From the NCBI RefSeq assembly GCF_024703995.1, contig NZ_JAMXQV010000002.1, forward strand, positions 620,001-684,000: a stretch of DNA of 64,000 nucleotides, read 5' to 3'. The translations under genes and the position numbers were made by a program. This DNA is from Amycolatopsis iheyensis (GTDB taxonomy: Bacteria; Actinomycetota; Actinomycetes; Mycobacteriales; Pseudonocardiaceae). The first letter of the stretch is position 1. Each line of letters begins with the position of its first letter. The notes beneath the pieces were generated by a model. The model ran no database searches, was not told the DNA's origin, and saw only the letters and a program-made list of their open reading frames with translations. Below are positions 1-9,082 of this stretch, one piece after another.

Positions 1-846
1 GCCGTCGAGACCGCGGTGGTAGTAGGCCAGCGAGTCCAGGGCGAAGTCGTCGACCAGGCGGTCGAGCGCCACCGAAACCCGTGCGCCCCAAGCGAAGTCT
101 TCGTCCACCACGGACTCGTCCACAGTGAACACTTCGCGGGCCAGGGCGACGCGCGCGGCGGTCTCGTCGTCGGAGACCTTCTCCACCCGCACCCGCAGGT
201 CGTCGATCTCCAGGATCTCGACGTGCCCGCCGAGCTGGCCCGAGACCAGGGTCGGGTCGGTCGAGACGTCCAGCATGCCCGGGTAGAGGTGCCCGAGCAG
301 GCCGTGCCGCCCGTGCCGCAACGCCGCGCGGACGCCCGCCGCCTTGATCCACCGGGAAATCCGCGTCCACGCACGCTCGTCTTCGAGGTACCCGGACACC
401 GAGCGGAACTCGACGCCGAGCCGGCGGAACGCGTTGGCCATCTCCGGCAGCGGGCACGCGCCGCAGTAGGCCAGCCACGCGCCGGTGTCGAAGGACTCGT
501 GGTCCATCGCCTCGGTGGGCTGCAGGTTGAGCAGCAGCACCGGCGCGTCCGACCGCTGCGCGATCGGCGCGAGCATGCTCGACGTCAGGTACGTCGTCAG
601 GAACCCGACGATGAGGTCGCAGCCGGCCGCGCGCAGCTTCTCCGCGGCCGCGGCGCCTTCGACCGCGTCGGAGACGAACCCGACGTCGACGACTTCGCAG
701 TCCATTCCGGACAGTCGCGAGGAGACCCGCCGGGCCGATTCCTGCAGCTGTGGCAGCAGCGCGGGGAACTGCGGCCAGTACGCGCCGAGCCCGCCCGCGA
801 CGAGCCCGACGCGGGTCTTGCGCGGCGTGATGCGGTCGAGGGTCAT
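1..846 (-). CDS. L-arabinose/L-fucose isomerase-family sugar isomerase (partial, C-terminus off the left edge)
   Basis: The first 282 residues of a sugar ketol-isomerase are visible; the rest lies beyond the left edge. Family-like features are an N-terminal Rossmann-type strand (VGLVAGGLGAYW, residues 13-24), LLLNLQP at 104-110, and AYYHRG close to the visible end, which resembles the AraA-type active-site region. ATG at 846 has an AAGGAG ribosome site that overlaps the stop of the preceding rhamnose gene nine bases upstream, so it is the last visible gene of that operon. Its role in rhamnose use is not obvious because a dedicated RhaI is also present; it may act on another deoxy- or pentose sugar that shares the transporter. 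The family call is fairly secure, the substrate is not. Confidence 0.75.
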   Translation of the reverse strand, partial: MTLDRITPRKTRVGLVAGGLGAYWPQFPALLPQLQESARRVSSRLSGMDCEVVDVGFVSDAVEGAAAAEKLRAAGCDLIVGFLTTYLTSSMLAPIAQRSDAPVLLLNLQPTEAMDHESFDTGAWLAYCGACPLPEMANAFRRLGVEFRSVSGYLEDERAWTRISRWIKAAGVRAALRHGRHGLLGHLYPGMLDVSTDPTLVSGQLGGHVEILEIDDLRVRVEKVSDDETAARVALAREVFTVDESVVDEDFAWGARVSVALDRLVDDFALDSLAYYHRGLDG

Positions 847-855
847 CGCAACTCC

Positions 856-2880
856 TTAACGCAGGAACGCGGCGGCCACCCCGGCGTCCACCGGCACGTG
901 CAGGCCGGTGGTGTGGGTGAGGTCGCCGCCGGTGAGGGCGAACACCGCGGCCGCGACGTGCTCGGGCAGCACCTCGCGCTTGAGGATGGTCCGCTGGGCG
1001 TAGAACTCGCCGAGCTTCGCCTCTTCGACGCCGTAGACCGCGGCGCGTTGCGCGCCCCAGCCGCCGGCGAAGATGCCGGAGCCCTGGACGACACCGTCGG
1101 GGTTGACTCCGTTGACGCGGATGCCGTGCCCGCCCAGCTCGGCGGCCAGCAGCCGGACCTGGTGGGCCTGATCGGCCTTCGCGGCACCGTAGGCGACATT
1201 GTTCGGGCCCGCGAACACCGAGTTCTTCGACGAGATGTAGACGATGTCCCCGCCGATGCCCTGGGCGATCATCGCCTTGGCGGCGGCCCGCGCGACGAGG
1301 AACGAGCCCTTCGCCATGACGTCGTGCTGGAGGTCCCAGTCGCGCTCGGTCGTCTCCAGCAGCGGCTTCGAGATGGACAGCCCGGCGTTGTTGACGACCA
1401 GGTCGATGCCGCCGAACGCCAGCGCGGTGGCGTCCACCGCGGCCTGCACCGCGCCGGCGTCGGTGACGTCGGCGGTGACCGCGATCCCGCCGGTCTCCGC
1501 CGCCACCTCGGCGGCCGCGTCGGCGTTGAGGTCGGCGATCGCCACGCAGGCGCCTTCGGCGGCGAGCCGCAGCGCGATGGCCTTGCCGATGCCCGATCCG
1601 GCGCCGGTGACCAGCGCGATCCGCCCGGCGAGGGGCTTGGGCTTCGGCATCCGCCGCAGCTTGGCCTCTTCGAGCGCCCAGTACTCGATCCGGAATTTTT
1701 CGCTTTCCGGGATCGGCGCGTAGGTCGAGACGGCCTCCGCGCCACGCATGACGTTGATGGCGTTGACGTAGAACTCCCCCGCGACGCGCGCGGTCTGCTT
1801 GTCCTTGCCGAAGGAGAACATGCCGACCCCGGGCACGAGCACGATCGCCGGGTCCGCGCCCCGCATCGCCGGCGATTCGGATGTCGCGTGCCGCTCGTAG
1901 TAGGCGCGGTACTCGTCGCGATACTCCCCGTGCAGTTCCTTGAGCCGCGCGACGACGTCCTCCAGCGACGCGGTCGCGGGCAGGTCCACCACCAGCGGCC
2001 GGACCTTGGTGCGCAGGAAGTGGTCCGGGCACGAGGTCCCCAACGCGGCCAGGGGTGCCAGCTTCTCCCGCGCCAGGAACTCGAGCACGACGTCGCTGTC
2101 GGTGTAGTGGCCGACGACGCGCTGGTCCGTCGAGGCGAGCCCGCGGATCACCGGCGCCAGGGCCGCGGCCCGGGCACGGCGCTCGGTCTCGGGCAGTGCT
2201 TCGAAGCCGGGAACGACCGGACCGAACGGCTCGGCCACGCCACGCGAAGCCAGAAACTCCCCGGCCGTGCGGATGATGTCGAGGGAGTTGCGCTGACACT
2301 CCTCCGAGGTGGCACCCCACGCCGTGATGCCGTGCCCGCCGAGGATCACGCCGATGGCCTGGGGGTTCGCGGCCTTGACCGCGGCGATGTCGAGGCCGAG
2401 CTGGAACCCGGGTCGCCGCCAGTCCACCCACGCGACGCGGTCGCCGAAGCACTCCTTCGTCAGCGCGGCGCCGTCGGCCGCGGTGGCCAGCGCGATGCCG
2501 GAGTCCGGGTGCAGGTGGTCGACGTGCGGGGCCTCCACGAGACCATGCATGGCGGTGTCGATCGACGGCGCCGCCCCGCCCCGGCCGTGCAGGCAGTAGT
2601 CGAACGCCGCGACCATCTCGTCCTCGCGCTCGACACCCGGGTAGACGTCCACCAGGGACCGCAGCCGGTCGAGCCGCAGCACGGCCAGCCCGGACTCCTT
2701 CAGCGTCCCGAGGTCGCCGCCGGAGCCCTTGACCCACAGCACGTCGGTGGGCGAGCCGGTGACCGGGTCGGTCACCGAACCCTTCGCCGAGGTGTTGCCA
2801 CCGGCGTAGTTGGTGTTGCGCGGGTCGGCTCCGAGCGCGTTGCTGCGCGCGATGAGCTGCTCCGGCACGGTCATCGTCAT
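856..2880 (-). CDS. rhaEW: Bifunctional rhamnulose-1-phosphate aldolase / lactaldehyde dehydrogenase (RhaEW type)
   Basis: A 674-residue two-domain enzyme. Residues 1 to about 400 are a class II aldolase domain with the metal-ligand segment HVDHLHPDS and GGHG; residues about 420-674 are a short-chain dehydrogenase with TGAGSGIG near 425 and Tyr-x3-Lys (YGAAK) near 563. In the actinobacterial and Bacillus-type pathway this fusion splits rhamnulose-1-phosphate to DHAP and L-lactaldehyde and then oxidises the aldehyde. I chose the ATG at 2880 because it overlaps the rhaI stop as ATGA; the in-frame ATG at 2889 lies inside rhaI. Cytosolic. The preceding kinase step (rhamnulokinase) is not encoded in the visible sequence and is presumably beyond the left edge. 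Confidence 0.92.
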   Translation of the reverse strand: MTMTVPEQLIARSNALGADPRNTNYAGGNTSAKGSVTDPVTGSPTDVLWVKGSGGDLGTLKESGLAVLRLDRLRSLVDVYPGVEREDEMVAAFDYCLHGRGGAAPSIDTAMHGLVEAPHVDHLHPDSGIALATAADGAALTKECFGDRVAWVDWRRPGFQLGLDIAAVKAANPQAIGVILGGHGITAWGATSEECQRNSLDIIRTAGEFLASRGVAEPFGPVVPGFEALPETERRARAAALAPVIRGLASTDQRVVGHYTDSDVVLEFLAREKLAPLAALGTSCPDHFLRTKVRPLVVDLPATASLEDVVARLKELHGEYRDEYRAYYERHATSESPAMRGADPAIVLVPGVGMFSFGKDKQTARVAGEFYVNAINVMRGAEAVSTYAPIPESEKFRIEYWALEEAKLRRMPKPKPLAGRIALVTGAGSGIGKAIALRLAAEGACVAIADLNADAAAEVAAETGGIAVTADVTDAGAVQAAVDATALAFGGIDLVVNNAGLSISKPLLETTERDWDLQHDVMAKGSFLVARAAAKAMIAQGIGGDIVYISSKNSVFAGPNNVAYGAAKADQAHQVRLLAAELGGHGIRVNGVNPDGVVQGSGIFAGGWGAQRAAVYGVEEAKLGEFYAQRTILKREVLPEHVAAAVFALTGGDLTHTTGLHVPVDAGVAAAFLR

Positions 2881-4040
2881 GCTCCCCATCCGGCCTGCGT
2901 GCCGCCGGCGCGCTCGGCCACGATCTTTTCCTGGTACCCGCTGCGGGCATACGCCGCGACGGGGTCCGGGTCGAGCCCGGCGTCCTCGCGCAGCTCGGCC
3001 AGCAGCGGCCGGACGTCGGTGTTGTAGGCGTCCATCAGCACGGCGTTCGCTTCCAGGACGTTGCCCGCCTGCTGGGCGGTGCGCAGCGCGGCGCGGTCGA
3101 CGAGCAGCGCCTTCGCCGTGGCCTCCTGGACGTTCATCACCGACCGGATGATCGCCGGGATCTTGGCCTCGATGTTGTGGCACTGGTCGAGCATGAACGC
3201 GATCCCGTACGCCGGGTCGAGGGCGTCGCCGCGGACGATCTCGTACATGATCCGGAACAGCTGGAACGGGTCCGCCGCGCCGACCATCAGGTCGTCGTCG
3301 GCGTAGAAGCGGGAGTTGAAGTCGAACGCGCCGAGCTTCCCGGCGCGCAGCAGGAACGCCACGATGAACTCGATGTTGGTGCCCGGGGCGTGGTGGCCGG
3401 TGTCGATGCACACCGTCGCCTTCTCCCCCAGCTCGAGGCAGTGCGCGTACGACGTGCCCCAATCGGGGAGGTCGGTGGCGTAGAAGGCGGGCTCGAAGAG
3501 CTTGTACTCCAGCAGGATCCGCTGGTCGTCGCCCAACCGGTCGTACGTCTCGCGAAGTGCCGCGGCCAGCCGGTCCTGGCGGTCGCGCAGGTCGTCCTGG
3601 CCCGGGTAGTTGATGCCGTCGGAGAACCAGAGCTTGAGGTCGCGCGAACCCGTCGCGTCCATGATGGAGATCGCTTCGAGCAGGTGGTCGGTGGCCTTGC
3701 GCCGGATGCCGGCGTCGGGGTTGGTGACCGAGCCGAGCTTGTAGTCCTCGTCCTGGAACACGTTGGTGTTGATCGCGCCGATCTCGACCCCGGCGTCCCG
3801 CGCGAAGGCCGTCAGTGCGCCGTAGTCGTCGACCTTGTCCCACGGGATGTGCAGCGCCACCTTCGGCGCGACGCCGGTGAAGCGGTGCACGGTCGCCGCG
3901 TCGGCGATCTTCTCTTCGGGGGTGCGGGGCACCCCGGGCTGCGGGAACACCTTGAAGCGCGTACCCGAGTTCGCGTACGCCCACGACGGCGTTTCGATGC
4001 GCTGGGCCCGCAGAGCCGCTTTCACATCCACAGCGATCAC
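2877..4040 (-). CDS. rhaI: L-rhamnose isomerase, RhaI (Pseudomonas stutzeri type)
   Basis: The 387-residue TIM-barrel isomerase converts L-rhamnose to L-rhamnulose in the cytosol. Sequence features include HIPWDKVDDY near residue 69, the metal-site region CIDTGHHAPGTNIEF and DFNSRFYADDDL, matching the RhaI family rather than the E. coli RhaA family. It starts at a GTG (4040) that overlaps the mutarotase stop as GTGA and ends in an ATGA overlap with rhaEW, so the three genes are translationally coupled. Length is normal for the family. Confidence 0.94.
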   Translation of the reverse strand: MIAVDVKAALRAQRIETPSWAYANSGTRFKVFPQPGVPRTPEEKIADAATVHRFTGVAPKVALHIPWDKVDDYGALTAFARDAGVEIGAINTNVFQDEDYKLGSVTNPDAGIRRKATDHLLEAISIMDATGSRDLKLWFSDGINYPGQDDLRDRQDRLAAALRETYDRLGDDQRILLEYKLFEPAFYATDLPDWGTSYAHCLELGEKATVCIDTGHHAPGTNIEFIVAFLLRAGKLGAFDFNSRFYADDDLMVGAADPFQLFRIMYEIVRGDALDPAYGIAFMLDQCHNIEAKIPAIIRSVMNVQEATAKALLVDRAALRTAQQAGNVLEANAVLMDAYNTDVRPLLAELREDAGLDPDPVAAYARSGYQEKIVAERAGGTQAGWGA

Positions 4041-4381
4041 TGTCCTTCCGCGACGGTGGGGGGTTCGAGGTGGAAGACCTCTTCGAGCAACTGGAAGCCT
4101 TCGTCGGGCGGGCCACCATCGAGTCCGGTGAAGAACTCCGCCATTTCCGCCTGCCAGCGGGTGTTGACCTCGGTCCGCGCCATGGCGGCCTGCGCGGCTT
4201 CGAGGTCGTCCGCCTCGACGTAGCCGATCAGGAGACCGTCCTCGCGCAGGAAGAGCGAGTAGTTGCGCCAGCCGGTCTCGTGCAGGGCCTGGCGCATCTC
4301 GGGCCAGACCGCGCGGTGCCGCCGCGCGTACTCGGCTTTCCGGTCGGGTTTGACCTGCAGGCAGAAGCAGTAACGGGACAC
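4037..4381 (-). CDS. rhaM: L-rhamnose mutarotase
   Basis: A 114-residue member of the RhaM/RhaU family that interconverts alpha and beta anomers of L-rhamnose, supplying the anomer used by RhaI. The N-terminal YCFCLQVKPDRKAEYARRH and the WPEM segment match the dimeric alpha/beta-barrel family, with the catalytic His in RRHRAVWPEM. The start is GTG at 4381 with AAGGAC upstream. It is the first gene after a long intercistronic hairpin and overlaps rhaI by four bases. Confidence 0.93.
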   Translation of the reverse strand: MSRYCFCLQVKPDRKAEYARRHRAVWPEMRQALHETGWRNYSLFLREDGLLIGYVEADDLEAAQAAMARTEVNTRWQAEMAEFFTGLDGGPPDEGFQLLEEVFHLEPPTVAEGQ

Positions 4382-4400
4382 TGTCCGTCCTTAGTGGACT

Positions 4401-4441
4401 CCGCGGCCGGGTGCGGGGCGGCGATCCGCACCCGGCCGCGG
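4401..4441 (-). promoter_or_regulatory. Perfect 16-bp intercistronic hairpin between rhaS and rhaM
   Basis: CCGCGGCCGGGTGCGG at 4401-4416 is the exact reverse complement of 4426-4441, separated by a 9-base loop. It lies between the binding-protein stop and the mutarotase start and has no U-run, so it is more likely an mRNA-stabilising or attenuating element than a simple terminator. Such a structure would let the transporter, especially the binding protein, accumulate above the downstream enzymes (inference). Confidence 0.7.
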
Positions 4442-4448
4442 AAGACCG

Positions 4449-5510
4449 TCAGAAGTTGAACTTGTCGATGTTGTTCGCGTCGAACGTCGTCGGCGGGCCG
4501 AGGACGATCTCGCCGCTCGCGCCGATGGTGTAGTCACCGAGCTTGCCGGCCTTGAACTTCTCGCCCTCCTTGCCGGTAATCTGGCCCGACTTGAGCGCGA
4601 CACCCGCGTACGCGGCGAGGTAGCCGATGTCGGCCGGGTTCCACAGCGCGAACTGCTTGACCGTGCCGTCCTTGACGAAGGCCCGCATCTGGTTCGGCGT
4701 GCCCAGGCCGGTCACCGCGACCTTGCCCTTGTAGCTGGACGAGCTGACGTAGCGCGCGGCGGCCGCGATGCCCACGGTGGTCGGCGAGACGATCACCTTG
4801 AGGTTCGGGAACGACTGCAGCAGGCCCTGGGCCTCCTGGAAGGACTTCTGGTCGTCGTCGTTGCCGTAGGCGACCTTGTCCAGCTTGATGTTCGCGTACT
4901 CCGGCTTGGCCAGCTCCTTCTTGAGCACCTCGATCCAGGCGTTCTGGTTCGTGGCGTTCGGCGTCGCGGACAGGACCGCGATCTCGCCGGAGCCGCCGGA
5001 GAGGTCCTTGGCCTGCTTGGCCAAGGCCTCACCGATGCCCTGGGTGGTCGCCTGGTTGATGAACACGTCGCGGCAGTCCTTCGCCGCGTCGGAGTCGAAG
5101 GCCACGACCTTGATGCCGGCGCTGCGGGCCTGGTTGAGCGACGGGCAGACGGCGTTCGGGTCGTTCGCCGCGATGCCGATGACGTCCTGCTGCTGCTGGA
5201 TCAGCGTGTTGATGTAGCTGACCTGCGAAGACGCGCTGGCGTCGTTCGGCCCGACCAGCTTGTACTCGCCCTTCAGCTCGGCCAGCGCGTCCTTGCCGCC
5301 GCTGACCTCGATGTCGCTGTAGGGGTTGTTGAGCTGCTTGGGCAGGAACGCCATCTTGACGCCGGTCGCGGCCGCGGCGTTCGGGTTCGCCGTGGCCGTC
5401 GACTGCTGCGCGCCGGAGCCGCTGCTGTCGTTCTTGGTCGTGCCGCCGCAGGCGGCCAGCACGAGCACCAGCCCGGCCGACACTGCGCCGGTGAGGAACC
5501 GTCGGGACAT
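4449..5510 (-). CDS. rhaS: Rhamnose ABC transporter substrate-binding lipoprotein
   Basis: A 353-residue periplasmic-binding-protein type 4 lipoprotein. The start at ATG 5510 gives a signal peptide with a lipobox (LVLAACGG, Cys about residue 20), followed by a low-complexity linker rich in Ser, Gly and Ala and then the two-lobed sugar-binding domain (MAFLPKQLNNPYSD onward, IGIAANDPNA, VVAFDSDA, LGTPNQM). AAAGGTG precedes the ATG. It is the binding partner of the two permeases and ATPase upstream and delivers L-rhamnose from outside the membrane. Assignment to rhamnose rests on the operon; by sequence alone it could be any ribose/AI-2-type binder. Confidence 0.88.
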   Translation of the reverse strand: MSRRFLTGAVSAGLVLVLAACGGTTKNDSSGSGAQQSTATANPNAAAATGVKMAFLPKQLNNPYSDIEVSGGKDALAELKGEYKLVGPNDASASSQVSYINTLIQQQQDVIGIAANDPNAVCPSLNQARSAGIKVVAFDSDAAKDCRDVFINQATTQGIGEALAKQAKDLSGGSGEIAVLSATPNATNQNAWIEVLKKELAKPEYANIKLDKVAYGNDDDQKSFQEAQGLLQSFPNLKVIVSPTTVGIAAAARYVSSSSYKGKVAVTGLGTPNQMRAFVKDGTVKQFALWNPADIGYLAAYAGVALKSGQITGKEGEKFKAGKLGDYTIGASGEIVLGPPTTFDANNIDKFNF

Positions 5511-5515
5511 CTTCG

Positions 5516-6523
5516 TCACCTTTCTGGGGATACCGGAGCAGTCGCCCGGCTCCGCCGGCGCAGTGCCGTCCGGGCCGAGGACACGATGTTGGGCAGCAGG
5601 ACCGACACGATGAGGAGCACGCCGGTCACGATGTTGAGGGCTTCGTTCGAGACGTCCTGCAGGCGCAGCGCGTTCTGCAGGGTCGCCAGCAGGACCACCC
5701 CGGCGAGCACGCCGGGGAGCGTGCCCTTGCCGCCGAAGATGGACACGCCGCCCAGCAGCACGGCGGCCACGACGGCCAGTTCCAGGCCGAAGCCGTTGTC
5801 GGCGCGGGCGCTGGAGTAGCGCAGGGTCCACAGGATCCCGGCGAGCCCGGCGACCGCGCCGCTCACGACGTACAGCCAGAACTTGAGCCGCCCGGTGCGG
5901 ATGCCGGCGAACCGGGCCGCCTGCTCCCCCGCGCCGGCCGCGAACACGCCGCGGCCGATCGGGGTCGCGTGCAGCACGACGCCGAAGATCAGCGCCACCA
6001 CCAGCAGCGGCACCAGGACGTTCGGGATCGGGCCATCGCCGATGGTCCCGGTGACCCAGCTCGTGTAGTCCCGCGGGAAGTCGGCGACCGCGCCGTCCCC
6101 GAGCACCACGAACGCGAGGCCGCGGTACAGCGCGAGCGTGCCGATCGTGACCGCCAGCGAAGGCAGCTTCAGGACGGTGACGAAGAAGCCGTTCAACGCG
6201 CCGAGGACCGCGCCGAGCACGATGCAGAGCGGGATGATCGTCTCGATCGACAGGCCCGCGTCCCACAGCGAGCCCATCACCGCCGACGTCAGCCCGAGGG
6301 TGCTCGCCACCGACAGGTCGATCTCGCCGGTGACGATGATGAACGTCATCGGCAGCGCGACCAGCGCGATCGGGAGCAGGTCGAGCAGCAGGAAGGTGAA
6401 GTTGCGGCTGGTGCCGAAGTTCTCGACGGCCCCGGAGGCGACGATCAGCACGATCACCGTCACCAGGACGACGGCGGCGTCCCAGCTGAGCAGCCGGCCG
6501 AGCCGGTTCCCTTGGTCAGACAT
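5516..6523 (-). CDS. rhaQ: Rhamnose ABC transporter permease (second)
   Basis: A 335-residue polytopic inner-membrane permease of the ribose/AraH family (BPD_transp_2) with about ten hydrophobic segments and the cytoplasmic coupling loop GEQAARFAGIRTGRLKF. It pairs with the neighbouring permease to form the transport channel. Start ATG 6523 overlaps the end of the upstream permease gene by eight bases; its own stop is five bases before the binding-protein ATG. The C-terminus is a short basic tail. Confidence 0.88.
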   Translation of the reverse strand: MSDQGNRLGRLLSWDAAVVLVTVIVLIVASGAVENFGTSRNFTFLLLDLLPIALVALPMTFIIVTGEIDLSVASTLGLTSAVMGSLWDAGLSIETIIPLCIVLGAVLGALNGFFVTVLKLPSLAVTIGTLALYRGLAFVVLGDGAVADFPRDYTSWVTGTIGDGPIPNVLVPLLVVALIFGVVLHATPIGRGVFAAGAGEQAARFAGIRTGRLKFWLYVVSGAVAGLAGILWTLRYSSARADNGFGLELAVVAAVLLGGVSIFGGKGTLPGVLAGVVLLATLQNALRLQDVSNEALNIVTGVLLIVSVLLPNIVSSARTALRRRSRATAPVSPER

Positions 6524-7556
6524 GGGAATCCCTCTTCTTCAGAGCCTTCGCGACGCGGACCGCGACCAGCCGGTCGGCGCCGATGGCCAGCAGGATCAGC
6601 GCGCCGACGATCGCCTGCTGCCAGAACTGGTTGATGTCGAGCACGGCCAGCGCGCTGCCGATCACGGTCAGCAGCAACGCACCGAGGCCCGCGCCCCAGA
6701 CCGAACCGCTGCCGCCGAACACCGCCACCCCGCCGACCACGGCCGCGGCGACGACGTTCAGCTCGTAGCCGGTGCCCGCGGCCGCGTCCACCGTGCCGAA
6801 GCGCGCCGCGAACAGGACCCCGGCCAGGCCGGCGAGCGCGCCGCTGACCAGGAACGCGGCACTGGTGTTGCGGCCGACCTTGATGCCGGCCAGCTTCGCC
6901 GCCTGCGGGCTCGAGCCCATCGCGTACAGCTCGCGGCCGGCCCGGTAGCTGCGCAGCACGATCCCGGCGACGACCAGGACCAGCACCGCGATCAGCACCA
7001 GCCACGGCACCCCGAGCAGCGACGACGTGCCGAAGTCCAGGAAGGACGCGGGCAGCTTGTCGGCGTTGATCTGCTGGCCGCCGGCCCAGAAGTAGCTGAC
7101 CCCGCGGTAGGCGTAGAGCGTGCCGAGGGTGACGACCAGTGCGGGCACCTGGCCGAACCGCACCAACGCGCCGTTCACCAGTCCGCAGACCGCGCCGACG
7201 GCCGCGCCGACCAGCACGGCGATGACCACCGGCAGGCCGGGGTTGTCGCGCATCAGCGAGCCGACGGCGAAGGCCGCGAGGCCCAGCACGGAGCCGACCG
7301 AGAGGTCGATGTTGCGGGTGATCATCACGATCGCCTGGCCGACGGCGAGCACCGCGAGGATCGCCGTGCCGAGCAGGATGTCGCGGATGCTCTGGCCCGA
7401 CAGGAACCGGGAGTTCTGCGTCGCGGTGAACGCGACCAGCACGATCAGCGCGAGGACGATGCCGGATTCCCGCGCCTTGAAGACGTTCGCGGTCCACGAC
7501 CGGCGCGTTCGGACAACCGGTTGCCCGGTCACGGGGGCCTCCTTGGTCACGGTCAT
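6516..7556 (-). CDS. rhaP: Rhamnose ABC transporter permease (first)
   Basis: A 346-residue permease of the same family as its neighbour, with a basic N-terminal tail, about ten membrane segments and the coupling loop SSPQAAKLAGIKVGRN. I chose ATG 7556 because it makes an ATGA overlap with the ATPase stop; a longer open frame upstream runs inside the ATPase gene and is not credible. Together with the other permease it forms a heterodimeric channel. Confidence 0.88.
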   Translation of the reverse strand: MTVTKEAPVTGQPVVRTRRSWTANVFKARESGIVLALIVLVAFTATQNSRFLSGQSIRDILLGTAILAVLAVGQAIVMITRNIDLSVGSVLGLAAFAVGSLMRDNPGLPVVIAVLVGAAVGAVCGLVNGALVRFGQVPALVVTLGTLYAYRGVSYFWAGGQQINADKLPASFLDFGTSSLLGVPWLVLIAVLVLVVAGIVLRSYRAGRELYAMGSSPQAAKLAGIKVGRNTSAAFLVSGALAGLAGVLFAARFGTVDAAAGTGYELNVVAAAVVGGVAVFGGSGSVWGAGLGALLLTVIGSALAVLDINQFWQQAIVGALILLAIGADRLVAVRVAKALKKRDSHV

Positions 7557-9070
7557 GCGGCGGCTCCCTGGCCCATCGCGGCGAACATGACGCTGTCTTC
7601 GGTCGCGTCGGCCCGCGGCAGCTCGGCGACGATCCGGCCCTCGCGCATGACGAGCACGCGGTCGGCCATGCCCAGCACCTCGGGCAGCTCCGACGACACC
7701 ATGACGATCGCGACGCCTTCCGCCGCGAGCGCCGACATCAGCCGGTGCACCTCCGCCTTGGTGCCGACGTCGATCCCGCGCGTCGGCTCGTCGACGATCA
7801 GCACCTTCGGCGCCATCGCCAGCCACTTCGCGAGCACGACCTTCTGCTGGTTGCCACCGGAGAGCGTCCCGACGGGGTCACCGAGGCGGCGGTACTTCGT
7901 GCGCAGCCGCTCGGTCCAGTGGCTCGCTTCCCGCCGTTCGCTCGCGCCGGTCAGGAAGCCGAGCTTCGACAGCGCGCGGGAGCGCGGCAGCGTCACGTTC
8001 CGCTCGATCGAGAGGTCCATGATCAGGCCCTGCTGGCGCCGGTCTTCGGGCACCAGCGCCATCCCGGCGCCCATCGCGGCCCGCGACGAGTGCGGCTTGA
8101 GCTTCTTTCCGCCGATCTTCACGACACCGGCGTCGCGTTCGTCCACCCCGAACACGGCCTGGACCACTTCGGATCGTCCCGATCCGACCAGCCCGGCGAA
8201 CGCGACGATCTCCCCGGCGCGCACCGAGAACGAGATGTCGCGGAAGACGCCTTCGCGGGCCAGGCCCTCGACTTCGAGGACCACCGCGCCGGGTTCGACG
8301 TCCTGCTTGGGGAACAGCGCGTCCAGGTCGCGGCCGACCATGCGCTTGACCATGTCGTCGACCGTGACGTCTTCGAGGAGGTCGGTGGAGACGTGCTTGC
8401 CGTCGCGCATGATCGTCACGCGCTGGCACAGCTCGGTGATCTCCTCGAAGCGGTGCGAGATGAACATGATCGCCGCACCCTCTTCGCGCAGCGTCCGGGC
8501 GACGGTGAAGAGCCGTTCGACCTCGACGCGGCTGAGCGCGGCCGTCGGCTCGTCCATCACCAGCACGCGGGCGTCCGCGCTGAGCGCCTTGGCGATCTCG
8601 ACGATCTGCTGGTCGGCGATGGACAGGCCCCGGGCCGGGCGACCCGGGTCGATCCGGACGCCGAGGCGGGTGAACAGCCGCTCGGCCTCGGCACGGATGG
8701 CCGCCCGGTCGATGCGGCCGAGGCTGCGCCGCGGATGGCGGCCCATGACGATGTTCTCTTCGACCGACAGGTCGGGGAAGAGCGTCGGCTCCTGGTAGAT
8801 CACCGCGATGCCGGCGGCCTTCGCGTCGGCGGGTGAGCCGAACTCGACCGGCCGGCCCGCCAGCAGCAGCGTGCCGTCGTCGGGCTTGTGCACCCCGGCG
8901 AGCATCTTGACGATCGTCGACTTGCCGGCGCCGTTCTCCCCGACGAGGGCGTGCGCCTCCCCGCCGTACAGGCCGAAGCTCACCCCGGCCACCGCCGCGA
9001 CGGCGCCGAACGACTTCGTCACCCCGCGCACCTCCAGCAGAGGCGGCCGGTCCGAGTCCTGCCGCGTCAT
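7553..9070 (-). CDS. rhaT: Rhamnose ABC transporter ATP-binding protein (two cassettes)
   Basis: A 505-residue sugar-type ATPase with two tandem cassettes. The first has GENGAGKST, signature LSIADQQ and Walker B VLVMDEP; the second has the degenerate P-loop GLVGSGRSE, a canonical LSGGNQQK and VLIVDEP, as in RbsA/AraG proteins. ATG 9070 is preceded by GGAGG six to seven bases upstream; a GTG nine codons earlier (9097) sits inside the putative operator and lacks a ribosome site, so I rejected it. First gene of the leftward rhamnose operon. Confidence 0.9.
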   Translation of the reverse strand: MTRQDSDRPPLLEVRGVTKSFGAVAAVAGVSFGLYGGEAHALVGENGAGKSTIVKMLAGVHKPDDGTLLLAGRPVEFGSPADAKAAGIAVIYQEPTLFPDLSVEENIVMGRHPRRSLGRIDRAAIRAEAERLFTRLGVRIDPGRPARGLSIADQQIVEIAKALSADARVLVMDEPTAALSRVEVERLFTVARTLREEGAAIMFISHRFEEITELCQRVTIMRDGKHVSTDLLEDVTVDDMVKRMVGRDLDALFPKQDVEPGAVVLEVEGLAREGVFRDISFSVRAGEIVAFAGLVGSGRSEVVQAVFGVDERDAGVVKIGGKKLKPHSSRAAMGAGMALVPEDRRQQGLIMDLSIERNVTLPRSRALSKLGFLTGASERREASHWTERLRTKYRRLGDPVGTLSGGNQQKVVLAKWLAMAPKVLIVDEPTRGIDVGTKAEVHRLMSALAAEGVAIVMVSSELPEVLGMADRVLVMREGRIVAELPRADATEDSVMFAAMGQGAAA

Positions 9071-9082
9071 CGCGACCTCCGG

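Noticed and set aside
16-3027. A 1003-codon open frame on the plus strand
   Set aside because: It is the antisense of the isomerase and rhaEW genes; its Arg/Asp/Val-rich translation has no domain, and the minus strand encodes clear enzymes with coupled starts.
2881-4119. Upstream extension of the rhaEW frame across rhaI
   Set aside because: The extension is the alternate frame of rhaI; the ATGA overlap at 2880 is the natural start.
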